Shown: one piece after another, positions 17,300 to 25,719 of the stretch
How positions within the stretch are numbered: the stretch's first letter is position 1
Layout: each line of letters begins with the position of its first letter
Source of the DNA: Flaviflexus salsibiostraticola
Lineage (GTDB): Bacteria; Actinomycetota; Actinomycetes; Actinomycetales; Actinomycetaceae
Assembly (NCBI RefSeq): GCF_003952265.1
Contig: NZ_CP034438.1
Span: 186,001 to 250,000 of the forward strand
Reading direction: 5' to 3'
Length of the DNA stretch: 64,000 nucleotides
Notes under the pieces: generated by a model
Told to the model about the DNA's origin: nothing
The model's input: only the letters and a program-made list of their open reading frames with translations
The model's database searches: none
Translations under genes and position numbers: made by a program

Positions 17300-18325
17300 T
17301 CAGCGCTGCGTCTCGAGAAGGACCTTGATCGCCCGCCGCTCGTCCATCGCCCGGTAGCCCTCAGCCGCCTCCTCGAGTGGCAGGGTCATGTCGAAGACCA
17401 CCCCGGGATCGATCTGGTCCGTCATGATGAGATTGATGAGTTCGGGGAGGAAGCGCCGGACCGGGGCGAGGCCGCCGAGCATGCTCACCGTCTTGACGAA
17501 GAGCTCCCGGCCATCGATCTGCACGTCGTGGGCGAGGCCGACGAAACCGATGTGGCCGCCGGCGCGGGTCACTCCCATCGCCTGCGCCATCGACTCCTGG
17601 GTGCCGACCGCCTCGATGGTCGAGTGTGCGCCGTAGCCAGCGGTCAGGTCCTTGATGGCGGCGATCCCTGCCTTCCCGCGCTCCTCGACGATGTCGGTCG
17701 CGCCGAAGCGCCGGGCGAGCGCCTGGCGGTCGGCGTGGCGGGACATGGCGATGATGCGCCCGGCTCCGAGCTGCTTTGCGGCGAGGACGCCCATGAGGCC
17801 GACGGCGCCATCGCCGACGACGGCGACGGTCTTTCCCGGACCTGCCTCGGCGGCGACGGCGGCGAACCAGCCCGTACCCAGCACGTCGGAGGCCGCGAGA
17901 AGGCTCCGAGCCTGAGCTGGGGTCGGCGTTCCGGGGACGATGACGAGCGTGCCATCAGCGAGGGGGATGCGTGCCTTCTCCGCCTGGGTGCCGATCGACC
18001 CCATCATGACCTGGTGGATGCAGCGGGACTGGAAGCCGGCCTCGCAGATCTCGCATGTGTTGTCGGAGGCGACGAAGGAGCCGACGACGACGTCGCCGAC
18101 GGCGACGGAGTGAACGTCCGAGCCGATCTCGTCGACGACGCCGACGTACTCGTGACCCATCGGCTTCTCGTGCACAGGATCTGCACCTCGGTAGGGCCAC
18201 AGGTCGGAGCCGCAGATGCAGGCGGCGGTTACACGAATGATCGCATCGGTCGGCTTCTCGATGACGGGATCGGGACGGTCGACGACGCGCACGTCCCCGG
18301 GGGCTTGAAGGATGACTCCGCGCAT
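17300..18325 (-). CDS. Zinc-dependent alcohol dehydrogenase family protein
   Basis: This 341-residue medium-chain dehydrogenase has the catalytic zinc ligands in CICGSD (Cys38) and GHE (His58-Glu59) and an NAD(P) Rossmann motif VAVVGDGAVGLMG. The structural-zinc lobe reads DNTCEICEAGFQSRC: three cysteines at 91, 94 and 102, with Asp88 where the first cysteine normally lies. An AGGAGAG site precedes the ATG. The gene follows the phosphatidyltransferase gene on the same strand after 22 nt and may be cotranscribed. The substrate is not predictable. Confidence 0.88.
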   Translation of the reverse strand: MRGVILQAPGDVRVVDRPDPVIEKPTDAIIRVTAACICGSDLWPYRGADPVHEKPMGHEYVGVVDEIGSDVHSVAVGDVVVGSFVASDNTCEICEAGFQSRCIHQVMMGSIGTQAEKARIPLADGTLVIVPGTPTPAQARSLLAASDVLGTGWFAAVAAEAGPGKTVAVVGDGAVGLMGVLAAKQLGAGRIIAMSRHADRQALARRFGATDIVEERGKAGIAAIKDLTAGYGAHSTIEAVGTQESMAQAMGVTRAGGHIGFVGLAHDVQIDGRELFVKTVSMLGGLAPVRRFLPELINLIMTDQIDPGVVFDMTLPLEEAAEGYRAMDERRAIKVLLETQR

Positions 18326-18347
18326 ATTTCTCTCCTGTGTCGGTGGT

Positions 18348-18926
18348 TCAGGCCCGCTGGTCGGTGCCGGTTCGGGACTGAGTGTAGATGGCCCACGCGT
18401 AGGTGAGGCCGGTGATGGCGTGGAGGATCGCGCCGAGCGAGGCGAAGAGGACGCCGACGATGGCGATGGCCTCAAGGCCGGGGATCCGGCCGAAGACCGT
18501 AAGCGGCAGTCCCGCCATGAGCACCGCGGTCCGGGTCTTGCCGAGAGGGCTGACCGGTGGTCGGTGGCGGGCTCGGAACAGGAGGTAGACGGCCGCGAGC
18601 GCCAGATCGGTGAGGACGATGCAGTACGCGATCCAGTCCGGCAGGTAGTGGGATGTGACGAGCACGATGGCGATGGCGGCCACGCCGACTCGATCGGCGA
18701 TTGGATCGAGTATCTCGCCGACCCTGCTCACCTGATTGAAGCGGCGGGCGATGTAACCATCGACCCAGTCGGTCATGCCGAAGATCGCGAGCAGCACGGC
18801 GGTGAGGATCGGCAGCTGGTCGGTGATGAGGAGGTGGGCGATCGGAACGAGCAGCAGCATCCTCGCCACCGTGATCGCGTTGGGGATCGTCAGCCACTCC
18901 GACCGACTGAACCGACCTGGGGTCAT
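18348..18926 (-). CDS. CDP-alcohol phosphatidyltransferase (PgsA/cardiolipin-synthase type)
   Basis: This 192-residue membrane enzyme carries the complete catalytic signature D-x2-DG-x2-AR-x8-G-x3-D-x3-D at residues 53-78 (Asp53, Asp56, Asp74, Asp78). Such enzymes transfer a phosphatidyl group from CDP-diacylglycerol to glycerol-3-phosphate, phosphatidylglycerol or inositol phosphate. The opening residues SEWLTIPNAITVARMLL fit the PgsA/Cls group. A GGAGGAAGG site precedes ATG 18926; the frame extends further upstream but is not coding. I cannot separate the subtypes from sequence alone. Confidence 0.88.
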   Translation of the reverse strand: MTPGRFSRSEWLTIPNAITVARMLLLVPIAHLLITDQLPILTAVLLAIFGMTDWVDGYIARRFNQVSRVGEILDPIADRVGVAAIAIVLVTSHYLPDWIAYCIVLTDLALAAVYLLFRARHRPPVSPLGKTRTAVLMAGLPLTVFGRIPGLEAIAIVGVLFASLGAILHAITGLTYAWAIYTQSRTGTDQRA

Positions 18927-19048
18927 CTCTTCGCCTTCCTCCGCGTCTGGCGCCAGTTTACCCCGTTGGGCAGCGCCGCTTTCTTGCTGCCGGCAGCGGC
19001 ACGCCGGATTCGACCCCCGGGAAAAACCGCCTCTCGGGCCGGGTTCCC

Positions 19049-19054
19049 TATACT
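19049..19054 (+). promoter_or_regulatory. -10 box of a leaderless transcript (NUDIX gene)
   Basis: TATACT ends 6 nt before the ATG at 19061 and no ribosome site lies between, so transcription should start at the A of the start codon. Confidence 0.6.
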
Positions 19055-19060
19055 CGAGCC

Positions 19061-19699
19061 ATGTCTGATCCCTCTGACGTGCTCCGACGCGTCGCCATCG
19101 AGCTGAGCTCGATCTCCGAGTCCGCGCTTGCCTACTGCAGAGACCCGTTCGATATCGACCGCTTCCACCGGATCGGTGAGATCGCCCAGGAGGTCGCCCA
19201 GCTCGTCGCCCGAGAACCGTTGCCGGACTATGACCGTCGGGTCGCGTCGATCGCCGGATACACGACACCGAAGGTCGATGTGCGTGGGGGCGTGTTCGAC
19301 GAGTCCGGCCGCATCCTTCTCGTCCGGGAGATCGCCGATGAGGGGCGCTGGACCCTGCCGGGCGGCTGGTGCGATGTGCTCGAGACTCCGACGAGCGCGA
19401 TCGAGCGCGAGGTTGCCGAGGAGGCGGGCGTGCCCGTGCGCGCCGTCCACCTCGCCGCGATCATCGACCGACACCGCTGGCCGCACGAGCCGGTCTACGA
19501 CCGGCACATGTACAAGCTCTTCTTCGTCTGTGAACCGCTGGGCCCGGTCGATCTGCTCTTCACGAGCGAGGAGACGAGCGAGATCGGCTGGTTCGCTGCG
19601 GATGACCTGCCGGAGCTGTCGATTGAGCGGGTCGTGCCGGACCAGATTCTTCTGCTCCACGAGCACTGGCGCAGTCCGGGTCCCGCCCACATCGACTGA
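19061..19699 (+). CDS. NUDIX hydrolase with N-terminal domain (ADP-sugar pyrophosphatase type)
   Basis: This 212-residue protein has a complete Nudix box (G102-x5-E108-x7-R116-E117-x2-E120-E121-x-G123) that binds the metal used for diphosphate hydrolysis. The first 65 helical residues match the NUDIX_N domain found in ADP-ribose pyrophosphatase-like proteins. The likely role is clearance of nucleoside-diphosphate sugars or related compounds. It is divergent from the phosphatidyltransferase gene, and its mRNA appears leaderless. Confidence 0.87.
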   Translation: MSDPSDVLRRVAIELSSISESALAYCRDPFDIDRFHRIGEIAQEVAQLVAREPLPDYDRRVASIAGYTTPKVDVRGGVFDESGRILLVREIADEGRWTLPGGWCDVLETPTSAIEREVAEEAGVPVRAVHLAAIIDRHRWPHEPVYDRHMYKLFFVCEPLGPVDLLFTSEETSEIGWFAADDLPELSIERVVPDQILLLHEHWRSPGPAHID

Positions 19700-19719
19700 C
19701 TCGGCCGGCCGCTGGGACC

Positions 19720-20040
19720 CTAGTGACTGGATCCGAGTTCGACGAGCAGGACACCGACCATGATGAGGACGATGCCGAGGACCATGACCCGCGTGAGCGG
19801 CTCGTTGAAGAGGAGCCGGCTGAAGATCGCGGTGAGCGCCACCCCTGCCGCTGTCCACACGCCGTAGGCGACCCCGAGGGGCATGCCTGCCGCGAGGGTG
19901 AGCGCGAGAAGGGTGAAGGCGCTGAGGTAGCCGACGGCGACAGCCGCATACCAGCGCCTGTCGTCGATGGCGGCCCGCAGCGACAGCGTCCCGGTGACCT
20001 CGCAGACCACCGCGCCCGCCATCAATATCCATGCACTCAT
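19720..20040 (-). CDS. Small multidrug resistance (SMR) family transporter, second subunit
   Basis: This 106-residue protein has four membrane helices and the essential glutamate of SMR proteins at position 14 in helix 1 (AVVCEVTGTLSL), plus GVAYGVWTAAG in helix 3. SMR proteins work as antiparallel dimers exporting cationic drugs or guanidinium against protons. Its ATG overlaps the stop of the other SMR gene by 4 bp, so the two are likely subunits of one heterodimer, like EbrAB or YkkCD. Confidence 0.88.
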   Translation of the reverse strand: MSAWILMAGAVVCEVTGTLSLRAAIDDRRWYAAVAVGYLSAFTLLALTLAAGMPLGVAYGVWTAAGVALTAIFSRLLFNEPLTRVMVLGIVLIMVGVLLVELGSSH

Positions 20041-20390
20041 GCGGCCTCCGCCTTGGGTGCAGGGTGGGACCCGACCTCGACGAGGAGGACTCCGGCGACG
20101 ATGACGGCGATGCCGAGGGTGGTGAGGGCCGTGAGCGCCTCATCGAACAGGACCAGCGAGAGGACCGCGGTGAGGACGACGCCGACGGCGCCCCAGATGC
20201 CGTAGGCGACCCCGAGTGGCATCCGACATCGCAGCGCCATCGACAGGCAGGCGAACGCCCCGACGTAGCCGGCGACGACGACGGCGTAGAGGATCGGTGC
20301 GTTGAGGGCTCCCTTGAGGGACAGTGAGCCCGTCACCTCGAGGAGGATGGCGCCGATGAGGAACAGCCACTCCTGAGACCTGTCCGTCAT
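20037..20390 (-). CDS. Small multidrug resistance (SMR) family transporter, first subunit
   Basis: This 117-residue SMR protein has the key glutamate at position 18 (ILLEVTGSLSL) and the helix-3 motif GVAYGIWGAVG. Its C-terminal tail is longer than that of its partner, suggesting an asymmetric pair. Translation starts at ATG 20390; the frame runs upstream towards mgtE but without a start context. A perfect 11-bp tandem direct repeat lies 16 nt upstream, a candidate operator. Confidence 0.87.
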   Translation of the reverse strand: MTDRSQEWLFLIGAILLEVTGSLSLKGALNAPILYAVVVAGYVGAFACLSMALRCRMPLGVAYGIWGAVGVVLTAVLSLVLFDEALTALTTLGIAVIVAGVLLVEVGSHPAPKAEAA

Positions 20391-20405
20391 TGCTCTATAT
20401 CCCTG

Positions 20406-20429
20406 TTCCGATTGTCTTTTCCGATTGTC
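20406..20429 (-). promoter_or_regulatory. Tandem direct repeat upstream of the SMR pair (candidate operator)
   Basis: The 11-bp unit TTCCGATTGTC (plus-strand reading) occurs at 20406-20416 and again at 20419-20429, a 13-bp period. It lies between the mgtE stop and the SMR start, where a regulator of the efflux pair would bind. No regulator gene is adjacent. Confidence 0.45.
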
Positions 20430-20455
20430 ACGATCCCATGCTCTCCAGACGACCA

Positions 20456-21802
20456 TCAGATTCCGAGGACGGCCTTCGCGATGAGGAAGTAGAGGATGAG
20501 GCCGGTCGCGTCGACGAAGGTCGTGATGAAGGGGTTCGAGAACACAGCCGGATCGACCCTGATGAGGCGGGCCACGATCGGCATGATGCCGCCGATCGTC
20601 GCGGCGAGCGAGCAGACGGACGCGATCGTCAGCCCGATGACGAGGCCGATATTGAATCCGAAGAGGAGGCCGACGATGAGGAAGCCGATGAATCCGAGGA
20701 TGATGCCGAGGGAGAACCCGACGGCGAGCTCCCTCGTGAAGACCCGTCTGACGTCCCGTGTGCCGACGTCCCCGAGCGCGAGAGCCCTCGTCACCGTCGT
20801 TGCCGCCTGATTGCCGGTGTTGCCGCCGGTGCCGATGAGGAGCGGCACGAAGAGCGCCAGCGTCGTCACCTGGGCGAGAGTGTCCTCGAAGACGGACAGC
20901 ACCTGGACGGTGAGCGCCGCACCGAGGGCGAGGACGAGCAGCCAGATGATGCGGGAAGAGACGAGGCGCCTGATCGGGGTGGCGAAATACGGTCGCCGGA
21001 GCGGCTCGACGCCACCCTGGCGGGAGGAATCCTCGGTCTCCTCGAACTCGAGGATGCGGGCAGCATCATCGATCGTGAGGATCCCGACGAGCCTGTTCTC
21101 GAGGTCGACGATCGGCATGGCGAGCAGGCCAAGGTCGGCCGTCCGCCTCGCCGCCTCCTCGTCCGTGTCGTAGGCGGTCGCGACGACAGGGTCGCTCATG
21201 ATCTGCGAGATCACCGTGTCCGGCTCCGCCCTCAACAGGTCCCGGAGGCTGACCACGCCCATGACGTGCCGCGTCTCGTCGAGGACGGGCAGGGTGTAGA
21301 TCGTCTCGGCCTCGTCGAGGCCGGCCCGAACTCGGGCCATGGTCTCCGCGACGGTCGACCCCGTTCTCGTCGCCACATATTCGGGGGACATGCGGCGGCC
21401 GATCGAGCCCTTCGGGTAGCCGAGCACATCGGCCGTCATCTGCCGCTCGCTTGGGGTGAGCCCGTGGAGCATCTTCGCCGTCAGCCCAGCGGGAAGCTCC
21501 TCAAGCAGCCACGCGCGATCGTCGGGTTCGAGGCCGGCGAAGATCTCGGTGACCTCGGCGGCCCGCAGGCCCTTGACGAGATCACCCTGGTGGCCGGGGT
21601 CGAAGCGCTCGAAGACGGCGATCGCGCGGTCCTTCGGAAGTAGGCGAAAAACAACGGCCTGCTGGTTGGCGGGCAGTCGCTCAAGGAGCCCTGTCACCTC
21701 ATCGGCATCGAGCTCGCCCAGGAGCATCGCAATGTCTTCAAGACGTTCGCGCTGGATGAGTGGGATGAGAGTGTTCTGCAGGTCTGTCAGATTCGTGGTC
21801 AT
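20456..21802 (-). CDS. mgtE: Magnesium transporter MgtE
   Basis: This 448-residue MgtE has the N-terminal superhelical domain (MgtE_N, to about residue 130), a CBS pair (about 135-255; LPVLDETRHVMGVVSLRDLL and MPIVDLENRLVGILTIDDA) and a C-terminal five-helix channel with the pore segment LIGTGGNTGNQAATTVTRAL. The N and CBS domains sense cytosolic Mg2+ and gate the channel. An AAGGA site precedes the ATG. The upstream 484 bp contain no gene and may hold a regulatory leader. Confidence 0.95.
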   Translation of the reverse strand: MTTNLTDLQNTLIPLIQRERLEDIAMLLGELDADEVTGLLERLPANQQAVVFRLLPKDRAIAVFERFDPGHQGDLVKGLRAAEVTEIFAGLEPDDRAWLLEELPAGLTAKMLHGLTPSERQMTADVLGYPKGSIGRRMSPEYVATRTGSTVAETMARVRAGLDEAETIYTLPVLDETRHVMGVVSLRDLLRAEPDTVISQIMSDPVVATAYDTDEEAARRTADLGLLAMPIVDLENRLVGILTIDDAARILEFEETEDSSRQGGVEPLRRPYFATPIRRLVSSRIIWLLVLALGAALTVQVLSVFEDTLAQVTTLALFVPLLIGTGGNTGNQAATTVTRALALGDVGTRDVRRVFTRELAVGFSLGIILGFIGFLIVGLLFGFNIGLVIGLTIASVCSLAATIGGIMPIVARLIRVDPAVFSNPFITTFVDATGLILYFLIAKAVLGI

Positions 21803-22286
21803 GGCGGTCCTTCCGGACGGCCGGTGATGCCGTCCTACAATGCAGACCGCGCGCTCACGCGCCCAATCAGTGGCTGCCTCTCAGAGCAGGCCTGGAGCGC
21901 ACGGTCGTTGTTCGGTGGGGAGAACTGTCACTGGTCACAACCCTCACCTCGCTTTCGTTCGTGCCGGCTCCCGGCTGACCCTCCATTGTACCTTGCCGGT
22001 CAATTCAGACCCGGCCGGTGCGCCCCACACGCCTGCAGGCTGCCGACAGCTCCACTGGACTGCGTTCTGTCAATGACCCACGGCGGGACGGTCGGTAGGG
22101 AGGGGCCAACATCAGCCCCTCACCTGCGGGAGCTCCACCACCAGTCATATCGGGTGTGGCTCCGGTCGGAGATGCTCTCGACGAGGCTCCGATCGGCGCC
22201 GGAGCTGCCACCCGCACGGGAGGTAACTCCCTGCTGGTGGCTGATTCCCGCAACGTCCGGAGAGCAGTCCCGTGCTGGGACCATCC
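21803..22286 (-). other. Gene-free 484-bp leader/intergenic region upstream of mgtE
   Basis: No credible coding frame exists here. A hairpin GAGGGGC/GCCCCTC (22100-22121) and several GC-rich inverted repeats are visible. Because mgtE genes are often controlled by Mg2+ riboswitches, a structured leader is plausible; on the minus strand I see an AGGTGAGG motif around 21952 but not the full M-box core, so I do not call one. Confidence 0.4.
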
Positions 22287-24917
22287 TCAGTGGACGCCGA
22301 CCTCACTGCGGGCAAGTCTGCCCCGGCGTCGCGGTGCCTCGTCCGAGCCTGCTTCAGATCGAGCTGGTCGCTCGAGGGAGGATCCTTCGACGTCGACGTG
22401 GGGGAGAATCCGATCGAGCCAGCGCGGCATCCACCACGCCTTCTCTCCGAGGAGCGCGAGCAGGGCGGGGATGAGGGCCATGCGGACCAGGAAGGCGTCG
22501 AGGACGACACCGATCGCGAGGCCGAAGCCGATCGGGCGGACCATCGACAGCTCGGAGAAGATGAACCCCGCGAACACGGAGAACATGATGAGGGCCGCGG
22601 CGACGACGACCGAGCGGGCCGCGTAGAGCCCGTCGACGACGGCTCCCCGCGCCGGGCGCCCATGCACCCATGCCTCCCTCATGCCGGTTGTGAGGAACAG
22701 CTGATAGTCCATCGCCAGCCCGAAGAGGATGCCGACCATGATCGTGGGCAGGAACGACAGGATCGGGCCCGGGTTGGTGACCCCGAAGAGGGGGCCGAGC
22801 CAGCCCCACTGGTAGATCGCGACGACTGCTCCCATCGCGGCCAGGACCGAGAAGAGGAATCCTGCGGTGGCGGCGAGGGGGACGAGGATCGAGCGGAACA
22901 CGATGACAAGGAGGATGAAGGAGATCGCGATGATGAGGGCGAGATACATCGGCAGGGCGTCACCGAGATTCTCCGACACGTCGATCTGCATGGCGGTCTG
23001 GCCTGTCACCTCGATCGGGATCGAGTATCCATCGATCTCGAGTGGCGAGAGTCCTCGGATCGACCCGACGAGATCCTCCGTCTCGACATCGGACGGACCC
23101 GTCGTCCCGATCACCTGGAAGACCGCGAGATCACCGGATTCGGACACCCCGGCCGGAAGCACCGAGACGATCTCTTCGCCCGCGAACAGCTGCTCGCCGA
23201 CCTGGAGGATGAGCTGGTCCCGCTCCGCGTCATCGACCTCCGGCAGGTCTGCGGCGACGATGTGGGGGCCGTTGAAGCCCGGACCGAAGGACTCCGAGGT
23301 GATCATGTGGCTCTCGTAGGAGTCGCTGCCCGGCGGCTCGTTCGACCCATCCGGCAGACCGAGCCTCATCGAGAAGAACGGAATCGCGAGCACCGCGAGC
23401 AGAGCGATCGATGCGATGACGGTGAGCCAGGGAAGCCGCACGGGGGCAGGCACTGGGCGCGCGCGGCGGCCTTGCTGAGTGACGACCTCACCCGCATCGA
23501 GCCGGGCCCGCCACGCCTTCGGCAGCGCCCGAAGCCCGAGGAGGTGAAGGATGGCCGGGGTGAGGGTGATGGTGAGAAGGATGGCGACGAAGACCGCGAG
23601 CGCCGCGACGTTGCCCAGTACGCCGAGGAACGGGATGCCGACGACGTTGAGGGCGATGAGCGCGGTCATGACCGTCAGACCCGCGAAGACGACTGCGTTG
23701 CCCGAGGTTCCGACAGCAAGACCGATCGAGTCATCGACCGAGTACCCCTCCATCAGCTGTTGGCGGTGCCGGTTGACGACGAACAGGGTGTAGTCGATGC
23801 CGACCGCGAGGCCGAGCATGATGCCGAGGATCGGCGAGATCTGGTGCATGTCGACGAAGCCGGCGATCCCCATCGACAGCATGACCGTGATCCCGACTCC
23901 GACGAGAGCGGTGAGGATGGGAAGCGCGGCCGTGATGACGGTGCGGAGCATGGCGAAGAGAACGATCGCGGCGACGAAGAGTCCGATGACCTCGGCGGGC
24001 CCGACGACGTTCGAGACATCGGTGTCAATCGCCTGCGAGAAGTACACATCGACGGTGGAGAGTGACGAGCTGATCGCCTCCTGCAGGTTCTCCTTCGTCT
24101 CGCCCGTCACGGACATCGAATCGTTCTCGAAGGTGACGGTTGCGATGGCGACGCTCCCGTCCGCGGAGACAACCGCGTAATCCCCGAGCATGACGAGCAG
24201 TCGTTCGCCGTAGTCGATCTGTGCGCGGCTCGCCTCCAGCTCGGCCTCGCCCGCCGCGATTTCGGCGAGTCCGGCGTCGAGGGCCTCCTGCTGGGTGTTG
24301 AGCTCAGCCTCCGCAGCCTCGAGCTCCGACATCTGTGTGTCGAGCGCCTCGAGCTGGGCCGCGATCTGCGGCGGAAGCTGCTCAGCGGGCACGTCCGGCA
24401 CCTCTGCGAGGGCCTCCTCCAGCTGGGCCCGGCCCGCCTCGAGCTCTGCACGGGCGGCGTCGAGCTGCTCCTGGCCCTGCCGCGCCTGCTCGCGGCCCGC
24501 CTCGAGGTCGGCGGCTCCCGCCTCGAGCTGCTCAGCACCGGCACGCACGTCGGCGGCCTGGGCCGACATCATCTCCTGCGTCTGGAACGGGTCGAGCATG
24601 GAGAAGACGCCGTCGACCGCCCCGCCCGCGCGCAGAGCCTCGGAGATCTCCTCCTGCTGGGCCTCTGTCAGCGCAGCGCCGTCCGCCGAGACGAACGTCA
24701 TCGTCCCCGTCCCACGGGCGGCGTCGGGCAGCTCCTCCTCGAGCCGGTCGGCCAGATCCTGGGCGCGGGTGCCCGGAATGGTGAGCGCGGTCGAGTACTC
24801 GCCGCCGCCGACCGTGCCGAACAGGACCGCGCCCACGAGGGCGACGACCCAGAGGACAATGGTGAGGGGGGCGTGCGTGGCGCTGGCGCGGCCGAGTCTC
24901 TGCAGGAGTTTCGCCAT
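22287..24917 (-). CDS. MMPL family RND-type transporter
   Basis: This 876-residue protein has the MMPL layout: helix 1 near residues 15-35, a large extracytoplasmic domain, a block of five or six helices around 330-510, a second ectodomain and a final helix block. The first ectodomain contains a long coiled coil (about 105-240) built from repeats such as LEAGRAQLEEAL, typical of actinobacterial and firmicute MMPL exporters. Such proteins export lipids or hydrophobic drugs using the proton gradient. The start at 24917 has a GAAAGG site, and the gene lies 22 nt after a TetR gene. Confidence 0.92.
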   Translation of the reverse strand: MAKLLQRLGRASATHAPLTIVLWVVALVGAVLFGTVGGGEYSTALTIPGTRAQDLADRLEEELPDAARGTGTMTFVSADGAALTEAQQEEISEALRAGGAVDGVFSMLDPFQTQEMMSAQAADVRAGAEQLEAGAADLEAGREQARQGQEQLDAARAELEAGRAQLEEALAEVPDVPAEQLPPQIAAQLEALDTQMSELEAAEAELNTQQEALDAGLAEIAAGEAELEASRAQIDYGERLLVMLGDYAVVSADGSVAIATVTFENDSMSVTGETKENLQEAISSSLSTVDVYFSQAIDTDVSNVVGPAEVIGLFVAAIVLFAMLRTVITAALPILTALVGVGITVMLSMGIAGFVDMHQISPILGIMLGLAVGIDYTLFVVNRHRQQLMEGYSVDDSIGLAVGTSGNAVVFAGLTVMTALIALNVVGIPFLGVLGNVAALAVFVAILLTITLTPAILHLLGLRALPKAWRARLDAGEVVTQQGRRARPVPAPVRLPWLTVIASIALLAVLAIPFFSMRLGLPDGSNEPPGSDSYESHMITSESFGPGFNGPHIVAADLPEVDDAERDQLILQVGEQLFAGEEIVSVLPAGVSESGDLAVFQVIGTTGPSDVETEDLVGSIRGLSPLEIDGYSIPIEVTGQTAMQIDVSENLGDALPMYLALIIAISFILLVIVFRSILVPLAATAGFLFSVLAAMGAVVAIYQWGWLGPLFGVTNPGPILSFLPTIMVGILFGLAMDYQLFLTTGMREAWVHGRPARGAVVDGLYAARSVVVAAALIMFSVFAGFIFSELSMVRPIGFGLAIGVVLDAFLVRMALIPALLALLGEKAWWMPRWLDRILPHVDVEGSSLERPARSEAGSDEAPRRRGRLARSEVGVH

Positions 24918-24939
24918 GGTGAACCTTTCGGGTGGAGGT

Positions 24940-25533
24940 CTATCGGTCGAGTGAGCTGTGTCTGGTCCGGACAAGTTCGAGTGCGCGGACGACAAGGGTG
25001 TTCCACCGCCCACGGGTCGGGTCGCCCTCGGTGAGCCAGATCGTGTGTGCGGTCTGGACGGCGGCGATGACCGCGTTCGACACGAAGCGGATGTCGAGGG
25101 GATCGATGTCGATCGCCCGCCCGATCATCGAACCGAGCTGGCCGGCGACCTGGTCGATGAGCTCGCTCGCCCACAGCGCGGTCGCGGGGCGCTGATCGTC
25201 ATGGGAGAGGACGTGGCCGATGTGGCTGATGATCGCGAAGGCCTCGTCGCCCTGCATGACCATCTCCGCGCGTCGGACCAGGTCATCGATCGAGTGGAGG
25301 TTCCCACCGAGGTGGTCGATGAGGGGATCGATCTGCGCGGTGAGATAGGCGTAGACGGCATCGTCCGTCGACGGGAAGTGGTTGAAGATCGACTGCCTGG
25401 AGGTGCCGGCGCGCTCCGCGAGCTCTGAGGCCGTGAAGCCGCCCATGCCGCGAGCGGTCGCGAGCTCCCCGGCCGCTGCGATGATCGCGCGCCGGTTCCG
25501 CTCCTTGACCGATTCTCTCTGCGGCTCTGACAC
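24940..25533 (-). CDS. TetR family transcriptional regulator of the MMPL exporter
   Basis: This 197-residue protein has a TetR DNA-binding domain at residues 10-55, with FTASELAERAGTSRQSIFNHF as the helix-turn-helix region. The C-terminal domain would bind an unknown ligand. I start it at the GTG 25533 because a -10 box (TATAGT) ends 7 nt upstream, giving a leaderless mRNA, and because the protein then begins with the basic SEPQRESVKERNRRAI arm. It shares an operon with the MMPL gene and probably represses it and itself. Confidence 0.88.
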   Translation of the reverse strand: MSEPQRESVKERNRRAIIAAAGELATARGMGGFTASELAERAGTSRQSIFNHFPSTDDAVYAYLTAQIDPLIDHLGGNLHSIDDLVRRAEMVMQGDEAFAIISHIGHVLSHDDQRPATALWASELIDQVAGQLGSMIGRAIDIDPLDIRFVSNAVIAAVQTAHTIWLTEGDPTRGRWNTLVVRALELVRTRHSSLDR

Positions 25534-25540
25534 GCGCCCC

Positions 25541-25570
25541 ACTATAGGGACGCGAGTGCACTCAGTGCAA
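25541..25570 (-). promoter_or_regulatory. Promoter of the tetR-MMPL operon
   Basis: On the minus strand TTGCAC (25570-25565) and TATAGT (25546-25541) are 18 bp apart, and the start codon GTG begins 8 nt after the -10. The predicted transcript is leaderless. Confidence 0.65.
25557..25569. promoter_or_regulatory. Palindromic operator candidate for the TetR regulator
   Basis: TGCACT-C-AGTGCA is a perfect 6-bp inverted repeat around one central base. It covers the -35 end and spacer of the tetR promoter, the position expected for an autorepressor. A further half-site AGTGCA lies at 25576-25581. Confidence 0.6.
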
Positions 25571-25719
25571 TTCCGAGTGCATCGGTGTGGGCGCGCGGCG
25601 CTGGTGCTCTGAGTGGCCTCTGTCGGCGCGACCATGGGTGCGCGCCGATGCGATGCCTGGCGCGCCGCTCGCGACACTGCAAGGATGGCCTGACAGAAGC
25701 GTGGACAGGAGGGATGACC

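Noticed and set aside
20391..20455. Guanidine riboswitch before the SMR pair
   Set aside because: The gap is only 65 bp and is largely filled by the tandem repeat; too short for known guanidine-I aptamers.
21803..22286. M-box magnesium riboswitch
   Set aside because: Only an AGGTGAGG fragment and generic hairpins could be matched by eye; the conserved core was not found, so it is listed as an unclassified leader.
22272..24065. 597-codon plus-strand frame opposite the MMPL gene
   Set aside because: Asp/Arg/Glu-rich mirror of the MMPL coding strand without domain motifs or ribosome site.
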